Below are positions 63,185-64,000 of a stretch of 64,000 nucleotides of DNA, in pieces (within the stretch, counting starts at the first letter, position 1; each line of letters starts with the position of its first letter). Source of the DNA: Loxodes magnus (Eukaryota > Ciliophora > Karyorelictea > Loxodida > Loxodidae). A model generated the notes under the pieces. That model saw only the letters and a list, made by a program, of their open reading frames with translations, did not search any database and was not told where the DNA came from. Location of the stretch: assembly GCA_946699065.1 (NCBI GenBank), contig CAMPDV010000013.1:1695727-1759726 (forward strand), in the 5' to 3' direction. Made by a program: the position numbers and the translations under genes.

Positions 63185-63439
63185 ATGGTGGGAGCAGAGA
63201 TTGACCTATGAATCATACTTTCTGATTTTATAGTTAGGAACAAGTTCAATTCCGGTCGCTGAGAAAGTCACTGGTCAAAGTCAACCTTTACAAGGGAACG
63301 CCTTCCTCGTGATTATCCATTCATGGTAGGGGCTTGAAGCATGGTTGACTTTAGCGATGAAACTAAATGGGAACTGCATTTCGAATGCAACAGGAAATCC
63401 AAAATATACAATGAAGGCAGTGTAAGGATCGTAAACTGA
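63185..63439 (+). CDS. Small coding-like island, unknown product
   Basis: From the ATG at 63185 to TGA at 63437, the 84-codon frame reads MVGAEIDLW, then NKFNSGRWESHWSKSTFTRE, RLPRDYPFMVGAWSMVDFSD and ETKWELHFECNRKSKIYNEG. Three internal TGA codons fall where Trp is acceptable. It is compact and GC-richer than its flanks and shows a good residue mix. It sits between satellite arrays. No family is recognised, and the island could instead be an ncRNA or a gene fragment. Confidence 0.4.
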
Positions 63440-63484
63440 AGAAGTAGCAGTAAGATATTCATTTAGCTTAAAAATAATTTAAAA

Positions 63485-64000
63485 GAAAAGTAAAAAAAGA
63501 AGAAGAATTTCAGTTTTAATTAGTATGATTTGAGAAGTGATAAGTATTTGAAAAGTAAAGAAGTAAAGTAAGAAAAGAAGGTAGAATTTCAGTTTTAAGA
63601 AGTATGCTTTGAGAAGTAATAAGTATTTAGAAAAGTGAAGAAGTAAAGTAAGAAAAGAAGATAGAATTTCAGTTTTAAGTAGTATTATTTGAGAAGTAAT
63701 AAGTATTTAGAAAAGTGAAGAAATAAAGTAAGAAAAAGAGATAGAATTGCAGTTTTAAAGAGTATGATTTGAGAAGTAATAAGAATTTAGAAAAGTGAAG
63801 AAGTAAAGTAAGAAAAGAAGATAGAATTTCAGTTTTAAGGAGTATGCTTTGAGAAGTAATAAGTATTTAGAAAAGTGAAGAAGTAAAGTAAGAAAAAAAG
63901 ATAGAATTTCAGTTTTAAAGAGTATGATTTGAGAAGTAATAAGTATTTAGAAAAGTAAAAAAGTAAAGTAAGAAAAGAAGATAGAATTTCAGTTTTAAGG
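63485..64000. repeat. 80-bp tandem satellite running off the window end
   Basis: 'agaatttcagttttaa' recurs at 63511, 63590, 63670, 63750, 63830, 63910 and 63990, a period of 79-80 bp. Each unit contains 'agtatgatttgagaagtaat', 'aagtatttagaaaagtgaag' and 'aagtaaagtaagaaaagaag'. Identity between units is high, indicating recent expansion. The array continues past base 64000. Confidence 0.95.

Noticed and set aside
63225..63270. tRNA-like 'gttcaattcc' T-loop sequence
   Set aside because: The surrounding bases do not form an acceptor, D or anticodon stem. GAAC-AA-GTTC is only a small local palindrome.
1..64000. Bacterial, phage or CRISPR-type systems
   Set aside because: No spaced identical repeats of CRISPR type, no Shine-Dalgarno-led operons, and a clearly eukaryotic tRNA and 18S fragment.
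1..64000. Blastocrithidia-type code (TAA/TAG = Glu)
   Set aside because: The RT motif requires Gln (QG) at TAA codons in two elements, which fits ciliate Gln reassignment and not Glu.

Overview
The window is a very AT-rich eukaryotic sequence and is best explained as ciliate nuclear DNA read with a code in which all three standard stop codons can be sense. Recognisable protein families only stay open if TAA and TAG are glutamine and TGA is tryptophan. The reverse-transcriptase QG pair is written with TAA in two elements (near 35742 and 5710). Trp at the end of WD40 blades is written TGA (e.g. near 34250, 34390, 61138). TGA also appears to serve as the terminator (8079, 32218, 61477). This matches the karyorelict code (Loxodes/Parduczia type) or the related Condylostoma code. 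The species is an inference. Ordinary ORF finding fails here: stop-to-stop ORFs in the standard code are mostly shadows, and random AT-rich DNA also looks open, so calls rest on recognisable motifs.

Layout. 1-4.1 kb: AT-rich, no convincing gene. 4.1-7.1 kb (minus): decayed non-LTR retrotransposon (LINE). 8.1-14.4 kb (minus): large secreted/transmembrane protein with beta-helix (Pmp-like) repeats. 14.4-19.8 kb: AT-rich with one coding-like island. 19.9-24.2 kb: small coding island, a zinc-knuckle ORF1-like element, a decayed kinase/pentapeptide/WD40 gene, and a second ORF1-like copy. 25.6-26.4 kb (minus): LINE 3' fragment. 28.3-29.4 kb: ~112-bp satellite. 32.2-34.4 kb (minus): WD40-ankyrin-ion-channel-coiled-coil gene. 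Its 5' end is cut where a LINE (34.4-38.1 kb, plus) begins. 38.5-42.3 kb: dispersed short repeats and elements. 42.86 kb (minus): intact tRNA-Arg(TCT). 43.6-47.6 kb (minus): coding-like relics, one resembling a histidine kinase. 51.6-52.0 kb: heavily AT-mutated 5' fragment of 18S rRNA. 54-57.5 kb: unassigned coding-like stretches. 58.1-58.6 kb: repeat hairpin, tandem repeats and a GC-richer island. 59.1-61.5 kb: RING-coiled-coil-pentapeptide-WD40 gene with small frameshifts. 61.7-64.0 kb: several tandem repeat arrays, running off the window end.

The window therefore mixes a few apparently long-lived genes (beta-helix membrane protein, channel, WD40 protein, tRNA) with a related family of retroelements. 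The elements share two consecutive 3' hairpins and a W-x-D-D reverse-transcriptase box. There are also many decayed copies (LINE, kinase, rRNA). The most distinctive items are the all-sense code, the W-x-D-D LINE family with its ORF1-only relatives, and an 11-bp direct duplication that is the only frame break detected in a 6.3-kb gene.
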